NCBI GenBank assembly: GCA_002102555.1
Contig: MCFL01000226.1
Span: forward strand, 1 to 37,478
DNA: 37,478 nt
Direction: 5' to 3'
Source of the DNA: Catenaria anguillulae PL171
Taxonomy: Eukaryota > Blastocladiomycota > Blastocladiomycetes > Blastocladiales > Catenariaceae
Within the stretch, counting starts at the first letter, position 1; every line of letters starts with the position of its first letter. The translations under genes and the position numbers were made by a program. Below the pieces are notes generated by a model. The model did no database searches. It was given only the letters and a program-made list of their open reading frames with translations, and was not told where the DNA came from. Below, one piece after another: positions 1 through 9,130 of the stretch.

Positions 1-992
1 AACCGCGGGTTGGTCCGTGAGGTGGCTCCGACCACGTGGCCGGCAAAGGCTTGCGCGACGACGAGGGAGGGAAGAAGAAGGAACGCAGCGAGTAGCCGAG
101 CGAAAAGTCGCGTGCGAGCAACGGTTTGGATTCGGTTGAGAAAGTAGCGAGTTTGCGAGAAGAGGGCGTTGACGTGGTCAATGGCAATGAGCGAGTTTGG
201 CCTGGTACGACGGATCGATGCGATGGGAAACGTCAGCACACACATGGGTCATGTTTGGACTGGATTGGGCCGGTTGGCGGCAGCCGGTACGTACATCTTG
301 CGCAACTCCTCAAACAATGCCTCGACACATCCGAAGCGCGCTCGGCCGATCCGCACCAACCTTGACGAGTGCCTCGAGCGGCGCGGAGCTCCACCTTTGT
401 TGAAGGGCCGAACGAAAAGGATGTCGACGTCACTGAGGATTGCAGGGACGACTTGTTGGCGGCGAGAACGTCCGAGAGCAAGGCCGAAGTGGCCGTGGGT
501 AAGTGCCAGGACCCGTTGGCAGCGCACTTGTACGGGTGGCGGCCGTCAAAGTATTCCGAGGCTATTTGTTGTTTGGATAGATTGCATGGAGGGGGTAAGA
601 TCGGCTAGATTCAATTGTCATGGGGAGGTGACGGCTGAAGAGACGGACCATCCTTGATGTAGACGATGACCGACTCGGGCGATTCAGGACCGGTGAGCAG
701 AGACAATGTGCTCGAGTGTGCACGACTTGCCGGCGCCAATTGGACCATCTGTTGTTGCGAATGGAATCGAATGAAATGCAGGTTGACGGTGCCTGGTCAG
801 AATCGAATCAATGGGTCGACTCGGCCGAGAGAAGGGAAGAACAGGCAGCACACCAATGACGACGGGCTTGTGTGCCTTGACGGCGTCCACGACAGTGTTG
901 ACGAAGGCCCGCTTGAGGAATGCCGCCGCCGGGGCAAGCTGCGACTGGACAAAGTGGACGGCCGTCTCGCCGCCGATCTTGAGGGACGCCAT
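1..992 (-). CDS. RSM23: Mitochondrial small-subunit ribosomal GTPase mS29 (DAP3/Rsm23 family), partial at the 3' end
   Basis: Suggested exons on the minus strand are 992-854, 748-649, 561-295 and 201-1, and the gene leaves the window at position 1. The ATG at 992 opens a segment IGGETAVHFVQ. Splicing ATT-G to AT-GGT creates a P-loop VIDGPIGAGKSCTLEH. Then follow VIVYIKDASEYFDG, LLSDVLAANKSSL, LVKVGADRPSAL and the family hallmark LIAIDHVNALFSQTRYF, ending with GHVVGATSRTNP. This order (P-loop, Walker-B-like AIDHVNA, then GATS) is that of DAP3/mS29, a GTP-binding protein of the mitochondrial ribosomal small subunit. Donors are GTGTGC, GTCCGT and GTACGT. Exons 649-748 and 295-561 each carry about one base too many or too few for a continuous frame, probably sequence errors. 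I am confident of the family, less so of exact exon ends. Confidence 0.82.
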
Positions 993-1494
993 TTGTCGGG
1001 TAGGAGGGTTGCGGTCGGGGATGTCAGTGGGTGCTCAGCCAGTCATGTGACATGTGCCGGATGTGTGCATGCATGCGCTCGTCGTGGTGAACGTGTAAAC
1101 ACTCCAAAGTACCTTTCTCTTCAGAATGCCGCTGTCTGCGTTGAGCACAAGATGGAGTCAAGCATCGGATCGGATCATCGGATCGGCGGGATCGGTGCTG
1201 CTGCCAGACTGGGCCGTCGATCCATCCACTTCAGCGAGACTCTCTCGCACCTGTTTCGGCTCTCTGCTTTCCCGGCCGCCAGAGACCACTATACATATTG
1301 ATTTAGGAACGGAAACATGGAAATACATCCAACTGCTCGACGAGGAACAGAAATCAGTCTCTTCCTACTGGCACCCCCTCCTTTTTGCCTTTCTCACTTT
1401 CTCCACACACGCGATTGACTTGGACCATGACGGTATCCCGGAATCACAAAATGAGAACGCCCCTACCTACTTGCACTGGCTTTCTTCGATGCAA
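993..1494. other. Intergenic, 5' side of mS29
   Basis: The mS29 start codon is at 992 on the minus strand, so this stretch contains its promoter. Only short open frames without recognisable domains are present. I see no RNA gene or repeat. The next coding-like sequence, also on the minus strand, ends near 1495, so this region would also hold that gene's 3' flank. Confidence 0.4.
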
Positions 1495-2262
1495 TCATGA
1501 TCCAAACCCACACGTAACTATCGACCCATCCACCTGCTTCGGCCCCGAAGGTAATGGTGTCACGTTCGGCAACATAATCGGTACCTGGGGCTCTTGCGCT
1601 GCCCCCCAAGCCGGCGACGCGGACGCCCATGCCGACATGTGTAACGTGTGTGGCAATGGCGGCTGCGCAGGACGCGGGCGGCGGTCCACCATGGGCGCAT
1701 TTGGAGTCGGTGGTGGCGGTGATGGGAACCTTGGCGGCGCCGCAATTGGCGGCAAGGATTGACTTTGGTTTGGCGGCGGTTGTGGGTGAATCCAAGTCAT
1801 GGAGCCCATTAAGGGCACCGGGGGGCTGCCTGGGGTTGTGGATGCTGGTGAAGCTCAACGGTTCGATGCGTGGGACCTTGAGACTGCGCGACGACTTCTG
1901 GTAAGCGGATGGCCGCCGATGGAGCAGCGCCTGCTGTGCTTGACGCTTGCGGATAAGAACAAAACGCCGCCGAGAATGCATCTTGATGAGCCTGGACGGA
2001 AGCCTTGTCGGTAGACAACACACCGTAGTTTCGATACAAGCGCCAGAGCTCATCATGCTCGTGCCGCAGGAGGAGGACAAGGGGCGATTCGATGCACTGG
2101 ATGGGCTGGACATGGTAGTATCTCGTACGGGTTCTGTGTTGGGCGTTCCAGCGACAAGGACCGGGCCCAGCTCGATCTCCGTGTAACTGAATCTCGTCAT
2201 AGTAAATGTAGTCCTCTTGGGAGTCAACCTGTTGGTGGTCGTCAGATTCATGCAGAAGCAGA
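1495..2262 (-). CDS. Unrecognised acidic-to-proline-rich protein segment, frame-broken
   Basis: Reading the minus strand from about 2262, one frame gives an acidic, tyrosine-rich start (QEDYIYYDEIQLHGD), then HEHDELWRLYRNYGVL and a Gln/Ala/Pro-rich stretch that stops at 1809. An overlapping frame (1818-1495) continues with dense proline and contains APMVDRRPRPAQPPLPHTL. The switch lies in a run of six C residues near 1822-1827, so one homopolymer error would join the two. No ATG opens the frame, so an upstream exon is likely, perhaps among the segments at 2434-3241. I do not recognise a domain. The composition resembles the disordered parts of transcription factors. The proline-rich end resembles that of the segment at 3510-4145. 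Confidence 0.35.
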
Positions 2263-2433
2263 ACGGTTTAGGTAGCTGGGTTGTGGCTGTGAATAGGTAC
2301 TTGATCACATTAGTTCAAAAAGAACAAGCAACCGAAAGCGAGCACAGATGCGGCAGCTGCTGAGCCTAGCTAAGGTGAGGGGAACTCCGGTTGATTCGAA
2401 AGAGCTTAGTGCGCCCGGGAATCTCAAGAGCAA

Positions 2434-3241
2434 TCAAGGCACTGCTGCGTTTGGTTGGCGCTGATCGCACTTTCTGAGAGCAAGAGAGCTACAGAAGCAG
2501 AGCTGTTTCTTGCGATGCTCATACTGGTCTTGATACCCGCGGACGGCAAGGGCTAATTGAGTGTTGATGGCCAGCTCGAGAACCGAAAGAAATTGGGATG
2601 GGTTAACCTGCCGCGCAAAGAAAAGCAGACTCGCTGAGAGGAGTAACGGGATTCGGGGTGGCACTGGCTGATGCCAAGGAACTTGGGCTATCTTAGTGCA
2701 ACGAGATTGAATTGATCATATAAGTGGTTCACACATTTTCGCTCACGGCGGAAGTGGTTGGATGAGATTGCGAACCGACCGTGGCACGTTGTTATCGGCA
2801 GAGGCTGCCCAGGGTGTGAGTGAAAAAGTTGCATCCACACACGAGCGTTCCAGTACGTTCCAGGAGGTATATCGTAACCCATTCCAGCTTCCAGACTCGA
2901 GTAGTGTCTCGCCGCAAAGCCATCTCGGCGAGAAAGGTGAACGACGCGATGTCTGGTTCTCACAGTCCAATATTCCGAGCGGGCGACAGCCCGATGAGCT
3001 CCATTGTTTCCACTCCACCAAAAGGAACCCGCGAGTGGTCACCGTCATTCAACAACAGCTGACAAGCATGTGCCATGGTCCCGAGCTTTCTCTGCATGCT
3101 GGCGAACATTGCAAGTGTCGCTCGATTGTCAGGAGTCACGGAACTTTTCAGGGCTTGGCAAGTCCAATGATCCATACTGTAGCATGGGATCAGGCTCAAA
3201 ATACTACTAGTTATGGATGATGATTCCCAACTCAATTTCAC
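2434..3241 (-). CDS. Possible coding segments of unknown identity
   Basis: Two minus-strand stretches look like protein, though neither has a known domain. At 3241-2960 an ATG-initiated frame runs through NRATLAMFASMQRKL and FGGVETMELIGLSPARN. At 2664-2434 a second frame carries a hydrophobic start and then PSQFLSVLELAINTQLAL and GYQDQYEHRKKQL, which would form amphipathic helices. They could be upstream exons of the proline-rich segment at 1495-2262, giving one gene of about 1.7 kb, but I cannot place splice sites with any certainty. The interval between them has only short frames. The alternative is chance open frames. Confidence 0.22.
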
Positions 3242-3509
3242 CCGTCAATCGTGAGTGTCGACGGCCACTTGCCTCATCGATCTACTCCGCGATATAGGTA
3301 CTTAGGACGTGTATTGTAAAGACAAAGAAAACGTCGCTCATATTTAAGGCGTTTCGCCTCTCCAGGCACTATTTACACACATGCTGGAACACATAGCAAA
3401 GTGAAGAGGGACCTTGAAAAAAAAAAAAAACGCATTTCCTCATGATTTCCGTGACAAATGAATCCCAACCTGATTCCCACATCTCTCTGCTTGCATATCG
3501 ACCAAAAAT

Positions 3510-4145
3510 TCACCGTCCCGCCGGTTCACAATACTCACGCCGCGATGGCAATGGCGCGACAGGCGGAAGCGACATCGAACCCGGAAACTCGGCAAGCTGC
3601 AGCGTGTACGCCAAAGGGGGCTGCGGACGCCTGGGACGTTGGCCAACAAGCGGTGCGCCGGGTGGAGGCGATGATGGTGGCGGCAGCAGCTGATGATGTT
3701 GCGGCTTCACCCGAGGCGCTGTAACAACGTTGTCAATCACGGACGGGAATGGGGTCCAGTTTGGGAGGGAGGGTACAAGGGAAGATTGTTGAAACCCGCC
3801 ACGTGAGACATTGCAAGACACTGGACCAGGCGCCGGCATGATGGATGACGGCATAGAATCTTTTCTGATGGTGAGAGGATGAGGTGTTGGGTATCGATGA
3901 TCTTGCGTCATCAGCCTGGACATGGACTCGGGCACAAGTATCGGTGCGCCAGCGCCAGCCTGCAGCCGCTGGCGCAGCTCGTTTTCCGAAGGACTTCCCA
4001 ACATGTTGCGCTTCGGAGACAAATATGAGGGGATCAGCGATGGTTTCCGGGTGGTCTGGCCGCTGAGATCATGACCGCTTATCAGTTGAAGCCCTTCTTG
4101 ATTCGCCGCGGATGAAAAGGGCGACATTTGCTCAATCCAAAACAT
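3510..4145 (-). CDS. Hypothetical proline/serine-rich protein, 211 aa
   Basis: A single ATG-initiated frame of 211 codons. An in-frame stop lies just upstream of the ATG at 4145. The N-terminal third is hydrophilic (SPFSSAANQEGLQLISGHDL; SENELRQRLQAG), the middle is Pro/Ser-rich, and the C-terminal part is very proline-rich with GAPLVGQRPRRPQPPLAYTL. No known domain, signal peptide or membrane segment is visible, and the protein is probably largely disordered. The C-terminal motif resembles the one in the minus-strand segment at 1495-1818, suggesting two related genes in tandem on this strand. The function is unknown, and part of the reading frame could be spurious. Confidence 0.42.
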   Translation of the reverse strand: MFWIEQMSPFSSAANQEGLQLISGHDLSGQTTRKPSLIPSYLSPKRNMLGSPSENELRQRLQAGAGAPILVPESMSRLMTQDHRYPTPHPLTIRKDSMPSSIMPAPGPVSCNVSRGGFQQSSLVPSLPNWTPFPSVIDNVVTAPRVKPQHHQLLPPPSSPPPGAPLVGQRPRRPQPPLAYTLQLAEFPGSMSLPPVAPLPSRREYCEPAGR

Positions 4146-4331
4146 ACCAAACGCTTAAAGGGGTTTTGGGGCGGAGTCACTGGACGGATATACGTGAATG
4201 TCGCAAGTAGTGGCTCGGAGAACATACAGCGAGAACAGAAGGTCTGGGCCCGGTCCCGACGTCAACGGGAGCAGCTGAGATTTTCAAGGTTTCGGAATGT
4301 TAATCACAAGCGCCACCATGGACCCATGTGA

Positions 4332-5040
4332 TCAGGAGGCGTTCAAAACTTGAGGAAACGTGCAGTTGGCCGCGGCCAGTTGTGCAACCGCTGAGCAAAC
4401 CGGGGCAACGTAGAGTTTGGTTGCGCTGGATATTTTGGCTTTGAGCTCAACCATCCAATTCGCGTCATCCATGGACGCAATGATATCCTGTGCATGCACG
4501 GGATCATTTAAGCGCAAACATCTCTCACGGTCTAGCATGTTCGTTCCTGGACGAGGTCTGCTTTTGAGCCACATTTGTGACGGCAGTTCGGAGACATGGC
4601 GCGGAAAGCAGGTCAAGCATCGATGGAAATGGTTTCCGTGCGCTCGTCCGCCGACTCGATCATGTCACTTTTGCGGTTTCTTTGTTTGACCTCAAAGACC
4701 CACTGCCGTAAAAGCGAAGTGGTCGGATAAGTATGCTGAGTCCCCCACGAATGCTGAGCAGCAAGTGGCACCCAATCAATTGTACCGCAACGCCTATGTG
4801 GGTGCACGAGCGGTGGCTCAGCATTTTTTCCCATACAATTCTTGACAAGAGCACCAATGGTATGTACGCCCACTTTGCAGTGTACTGACGTCTCTGGATA
4901 GGCAATGCGAACGCTTTTGCTCCCGTTCCACTCCACTACCAGGGACCTACCTACCTCGCTGTGGTCCGTGCCCACTTGCAGGCTCTTCACGAGTCGTCTT
5001 CCTCCTGATTGCTCACTTTGCCCCTCGTGTCGTGTAGGCT
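4332..5040 (-). CDS. Unrecognised open frames next to the foldback element
   Basis: A long minus-strand frame from about 5040 to 4613 contains GRSLVVEWNGSKSVRIAYPE, VHTIGALVKNCMG and RQWVFEVKQRNRKSDM. An overlapping frame, 4616-4332, contains VHAQDIIASMDDANW and ATKLYVAPVCSAVAQLA. The even residue use suggests real coding, but no ATG opens the first frame and its upstream end runs into the terminus of the inverted-repeat element at 5045. A gene whose 5' end was displaced by that insertion is one reading. A chance frame is the other. No domain is recognisable. Confidence 0.25.
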
Positions 5041-5044
5041 CGAC

Positions 5045-5234
5045 ATACCGTAATGTCCTTCATAAGGTCACTTGTGACTTTACAAGTCAGGAGCATTTTA
5101 TAAATCTCAGCGCTCTGTTTTTCGTAAGGTCCCGCGAGTTTACGTGTGATGGCCGTTCTGTAAGGTCCCGCCGCTGTTGTAAGGTCCCGCTCCCAAACAT
5201 GGGCAATTTGGGCACCGTTTGATCGGAATGCATG
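5045..5234 (+). repeat. Left inverted arm
   Basis: It carries three direct copies of the 12-mer GTAAGGTCCCGC at 5124-5135, 5160-5171 and 5179-5190. The outer end is ATACCGTAATG and the inner end is GATCGGAATGCATG. Confidence 0.85.
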
Positions 5235-5528
5235 ACTGAATTGACTGGCACAGGACACGAATGTGCACGGCGCCGCGACTCTTGGTTGTCGCCGGAAATC
5301 TCTCAGAGCCATGTCTCAGAACAGCTCTTGAGAGGCTCAGCATGCCACACGTTGGTTGCAAAGCAAAATGTGGCGATGGAAAACCGAGCCAGATGGCAGG
5401 CCCTTGCCATGCTGGGAACCCTTCAAATACATCCAGTTGCGCAGGCCCGTCTGTCTCTCAAGTCAGCTCAATCGGCAACTATCATTCTGGTTAGGGCTCC
5501 TGCCTCACCGTCGCCACACCTGAGCGGG

Positions 5529-5718
5529 CATGCATTCCGATCAAACGGTGCCCAAATTGCCCATGTTTGGGAGCGGGACCTTACAACAGCGGCGGGACCT
5601 TACAGAATGGCCATCACACGTAAACTCGCGGGACCTTACGAAAAACAGAGCGCTGAGATTTATAAAATGCTCCTGACTTGTAAAGTCACAAGTGAACTTA
5701 TGAAGGACATTACGGTAT
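5529..5718 (-). repeat. Right inverted arm
   Basis: Reverse complement of the left arm, with mismatches in CATAAG(G/T)TCAC and GGCC(G/A)TTCTG. The three 12-mers are conserved in reverse complement. The arm ends in CATTACGGTAT at 5718. Confidence 0.85.
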
Positions 5719-6482
5719 ATGTTTTTGTTTCGATGAATGCAGACCAAAACGCAGTTGCCGTTTCCCGCTTTTTCAGCACGCCCATTTCCCCCATCCGGAT
5801 CCACAGGGGTATGGAGTAATTTCGTTGCCCGAGCTGTGCATCCAATCGGATTCTCAGTCCTTCGCAATGGTCGACCCGTTCGCACCGCTGATTTCGTGCA
5901 TGTAAAACTTAAGATTGCCATCCTTCATCGAGATTTTGCGGATCGCCAGACATTCATGGATACATTGCCAGCAGAGAGGCAGTAAAACCCACTTGCTTGC
6001 AAAACACACTCTTTCAGGATGTCAGCTCTCAATTGAGTAGATTGAGTTCCGAGTTGGGCGACCGACGATAAAAAATGGCTCCACATACATACGACCAGAA
6101 ACAGAATACAAGCGACATTTGAATGTCTCATGTGGGTCTGATCATGTCTGAGAAGGATCCTCACTGGAATGAGGGCATGATCGCAGGATCAAATCCAATC
6201 TAGCATTGAAATGGATGACAGGCTGACACAAGGCGCACCGGTCGCCCAACCATATCGGTAGCTTATACATAGCCAGGAGCAGAGTTCACACCACATCATC
6301 ACATGCGCGATCCAGTTCTGGAAGGTGCATGTATTTATTCATGTTATTTTTTCTCGAGGCGAGCAACTAATCATACCACAAACAAACTTGCAATGAGACA
6401 CGCTATCAAGCACACCAAATACAAACCTCACGCCAGAATGTCACTCCAAAAAATACAACAAGCAAGTAACTGTGCGCCAGCC
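5719..6482. other. Intergenic, no gene seen
   Basis: The stretch lies between the foldback element and the 3' end of the secreted-protein gene. A plus-strand open frame at 5737-5985 has no recognisable domain and no supporting neighbour. It begins just outside the right arm and is probably chance. I see no RNA gene or second repeat. Confidence 0.4.
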
Positions 6483-7570
6483 TTAAAACTCCTCGGACGC
6501 AGGCGTACGGTTGCCCTGCTTATCGACAAGATCGACCCACTTTGAACCGTTCCACACACGGCGCAAATGCCCAGCCATGTTGGGCGTCACCTGGTACCCG
6601 GCGCTGTGTGCAAACTCGGCAAAGTTCTGGTCCAACTGCAACGCCGAGACATCCCGGGTGGTAATCACGCGCTCGTTAATCTCGACGGTCGACAAGTCGG
6701 CAGCAGCCACGGCCCAGTTGCGGCGCGGCGTCGGGTCCCAAGCGAGCTTGCCACGGGGCACGCGCGGCAGCGTGGCACGGAACGCCGGCTGGGTCTCCTC
6801 GAGCGTGAGCGCATACTTGAGAGCGGCCATGGCTGACTCGCCGCGGAGCTCGGCATAGTACAAGACGTTCCAAGGCTGCGGGGCAGGCTGAATGGCGCGA
6901 TCGCCAGACGGGGGCAACGGGCCAACGGCCACACGCACAGTGGCTGCGTTCGGGTTGGTCGGGGCGGCCGCGCCAGGAACACGCACAACTTGTTCAAAGG
7001 TGGCGAGGACGCCAGCACCGCGATGAGCAACAACGTCAAATGCCTTGGAGCACTCCTTGAGAACCCACTTGGGCTCGACCGTCGGGCCAGACGAGCCCGC
7101 AGGCGGGCGCTTGACCTTGAGCACATCCTCGAACGTGCACGAGCGGATCGTGAGCAGCTTGACGGCGGTGCGACCCGTGCCATAGTTGTTGGCGCCGGTC
7201 ACGGCAAGCTCGACCTTGTGGAATTCGGGCACGCGCGTGCCCATGGGCAGCTGGGAGATGGACAGGCGGTTGGCACGGGCAAAGGTCTGAACCGAGGTGT
7301 GGAAGCTGGAATAGTCCTCGCAGCAGAAATCGGCTTGCGAGCAAGTGGCCGTGCAACTGCATTGCATGATGGTTGAGCGACCAGCGGTGAATTGCGGGAT
7401 GCAAGAGCCGAGGGGAGCGCGGCCTGTCGCGATATCGTGTGTGAGACAACCACGAAGTGTCAATGGTCCAAACAAAGCATCGGAAGCGTACGTTGCAGAG
7501 GGGAAGCAGTCACAGTGGACGCGGCAAGGATGGCCGTGAGAGCGAGAAGAGTCAAAGTAGAGGGAAACAT
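6483..7570 (-). CDS. Secreted protein with somatomedin-B-like cysteine cluster
   Basis: Two exons, 7570-7492 and 7423-6483, are joined by a 68-bp GTACGC...ACAG intron. Splicing restores a continuous 339-residue protein. Exon 1 encodes a textbook signal peptide (MFPSTLTLLALTAILAAS, cleavage likely after TVTA). Right after it come Cys34, Cys48, Cys50, Cys54, Cys60 and Cys61 in the arrangement CSCTATCSQADFCCEDY. This matches the CxCxxxCxxxxxCCxDY core of somatomedin-B domains, although two of the usual eight cysteines are not evident. The remaining 270 residues, with LPMGTRVPEFHKVELAVTG and PWNVLYYAELRGESA, show no domain I recognise, no membrane segment and no anchor signal. Extracellular adhesion or binding is plausible but unproven. 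Confidence 0.75.
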
Positions 7571-9130
7571 AATGAGAAAAGGCAAATGACACTGATTCTC
7601 GTAGGGAGGCAGGCGGGAACTGGGAGATGCGTCAAGGTTGGATGTGGATCATTGGTGGTTAGGGGAGAAAAGTGTCGGGGGATACGGACGATATTTGTAC
7701 CCCTCTCTGTCCTGCCTGTGCATGTGGCATTGCCGTGGACGGACGAGGATATGCAGGGCCAACGAAAGCATTTGCCTTGCTGCTTCTGCTTTGGAATTTC
7801 TCGACCTGTTTGCAAACGGTTCCAACACGAGATGGAACTTGATGGGGTTGATCGTGTGCATGAGATCATTGCGAGGCAACGTCATTTCTCGCAGCATGGA
7901 AAATGAGCAGTCGGCCAGAAAATGAAGTGGCATGGCAAGCATGTCCCCCAATATCAAGGCATTATTTTTGCAAACCCATATTGCTGATTGATTGTCAAGT
8001 GCAACGGAAGTATGCGAGTCTTAACTGATTGGATGCGTCCCCGTGCTGTCTCACACAAGAGCATGGTTGTCTGCATGCACGGAAATCGGCGACGCGTGTC
8101 GTACCGAGCGGATTGTGGCGCCTGGATTTCTAATTGACTCAGCTTGATTTGAAGCAGCAAACCAATCGTGCAAACGATCCCCAAACATGTTCCGGAAGCA
8201 TGCTTCTGGTGGGTCTTTGACGCTTTCCATGCATGCAGCGGCATTGTGTGCCTAAGCGGGTCAGACGGGAGGGCAAGTCGTCGCCGTATCGCAGAAACCA
8301 CAACGGGAAGTATACCGAAATGCATTGTGTATCTGATTGTTGTCTTGCGGTTGGCGAACAGCCCAAAGTCTGTACTGGTAGCTGCTGTACACGGGCAGTT
8401 TTGAATACGATCTCTTATCCTCGACATATAGACCGGCCGCGGCCGTTGCTGTTCGTGGTCTCTTAAGTTTCCCACCAGAGCATCAGACGAGTTTGATGAC
8501 AAAGTCAGTGCTTCTACTGCTGTTGTTGTTGGGAGGATAGGAAAGTTGCGCAGTCGTCAGGAGTTGTGAGGGACTGCATGAGGAAATTGCCCGCCAGAAC
8601 ACGAAATGCATGAAAGATTAGGCGAGTATTGATTCTTTTCCAAATTTATGAAAAATTACGTTGCTCGCACACAAGTTCGCCGCGCCATGTCGGCGGACAT
8701 TGATGAGGAAGGGAAACAAGAGGTCGCTGTGTGTGTGCACCTCATGTTGAGCGTCCAAACATGCCTCGTCTTTGCGTGCGCAGCCTGCCAGTACTGGCAT
8801 GAGGCGCAAGAGCGGTAAGCACAAAAAATGCCGACTTGGTCATGCTAGGGGTCTGAATTGCTGCTCCTGCCTGCGGATCTGTCCAGAGCACGATGAAGAA
8901 GGATGAAGAAGGGGCGCCCATCGAGCGAGAGTGCGTCAGACTGCAGTGACTCACATGTTTGTCTGACATTGTGATGCTGCTGGATTACAAAAGCTGGATT
9001 AAATCAATTGCAAACCTACATGTGCCCAAAACTCTGCCGAATATGAAAATATTGGGCGCCTTGGACTCGATGCAATCCAACACTCATCAACAGATCATCA
9101 AGCCTTGACCCACGCTCGCAATATTCAAGC
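7571..9130. other. Long intergenic region between divergent genes
   Basis: This 1.56-kb stretch separates the secreted-protein gene (minus) from RAD9 (plus), so it holds both promoters. Several open frames of 75-180 codons exist, the longest at 7954-8502 on the minus strand. They lack domains, and I do not support any as a gene. No repeats or RNA genes were recognised. Confidence 0.35.

Larger units (their letters stand above)
5045..5718. mobile_element. Foldback (MITE-like) DNA element with 190-bp inverted arms
   Basis: Arms 5045-5234 and 5529-5718 are reverse complements over 190 bp with two mismatches that I can count, around a 294-bp spacer. Each extremity reads TA followed by CCGTAATGTCC, so the element is flanked by TA at both ends. 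This fits the TA target duplication of Tc1/mariner-type transposons. No transposase frame is present, which makes it a non-autonomous copy needing an enzyme supplied in trans. The near identity of the arms implies a recent insertion or recent arm homogenisation. A transcript through it would fold into a hairpin of about 190 bp. The family is not one I can name. Confidence 0.8.

Noticed and set aside
684-853. Continuous read-through of the first mS29 exon with LPVLPFSRP
   Set aside because: Splicing at 853/749 instead gives VIDGPIGAGKS, the P-loop expected for mS29, so the intervening sequence is an intron.
5737-5985. Plus-strand open frame just right of the foldback element
   Set aside because: No domain or ATG context, and not continuous with anything across the element.
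7954-8502. 182-codon minus-strand open frame in the long intergenic region
   Set aside because: No domain, mixed composition and no splice partner. Frames of this length can arise by chance in GC-rich DNA.
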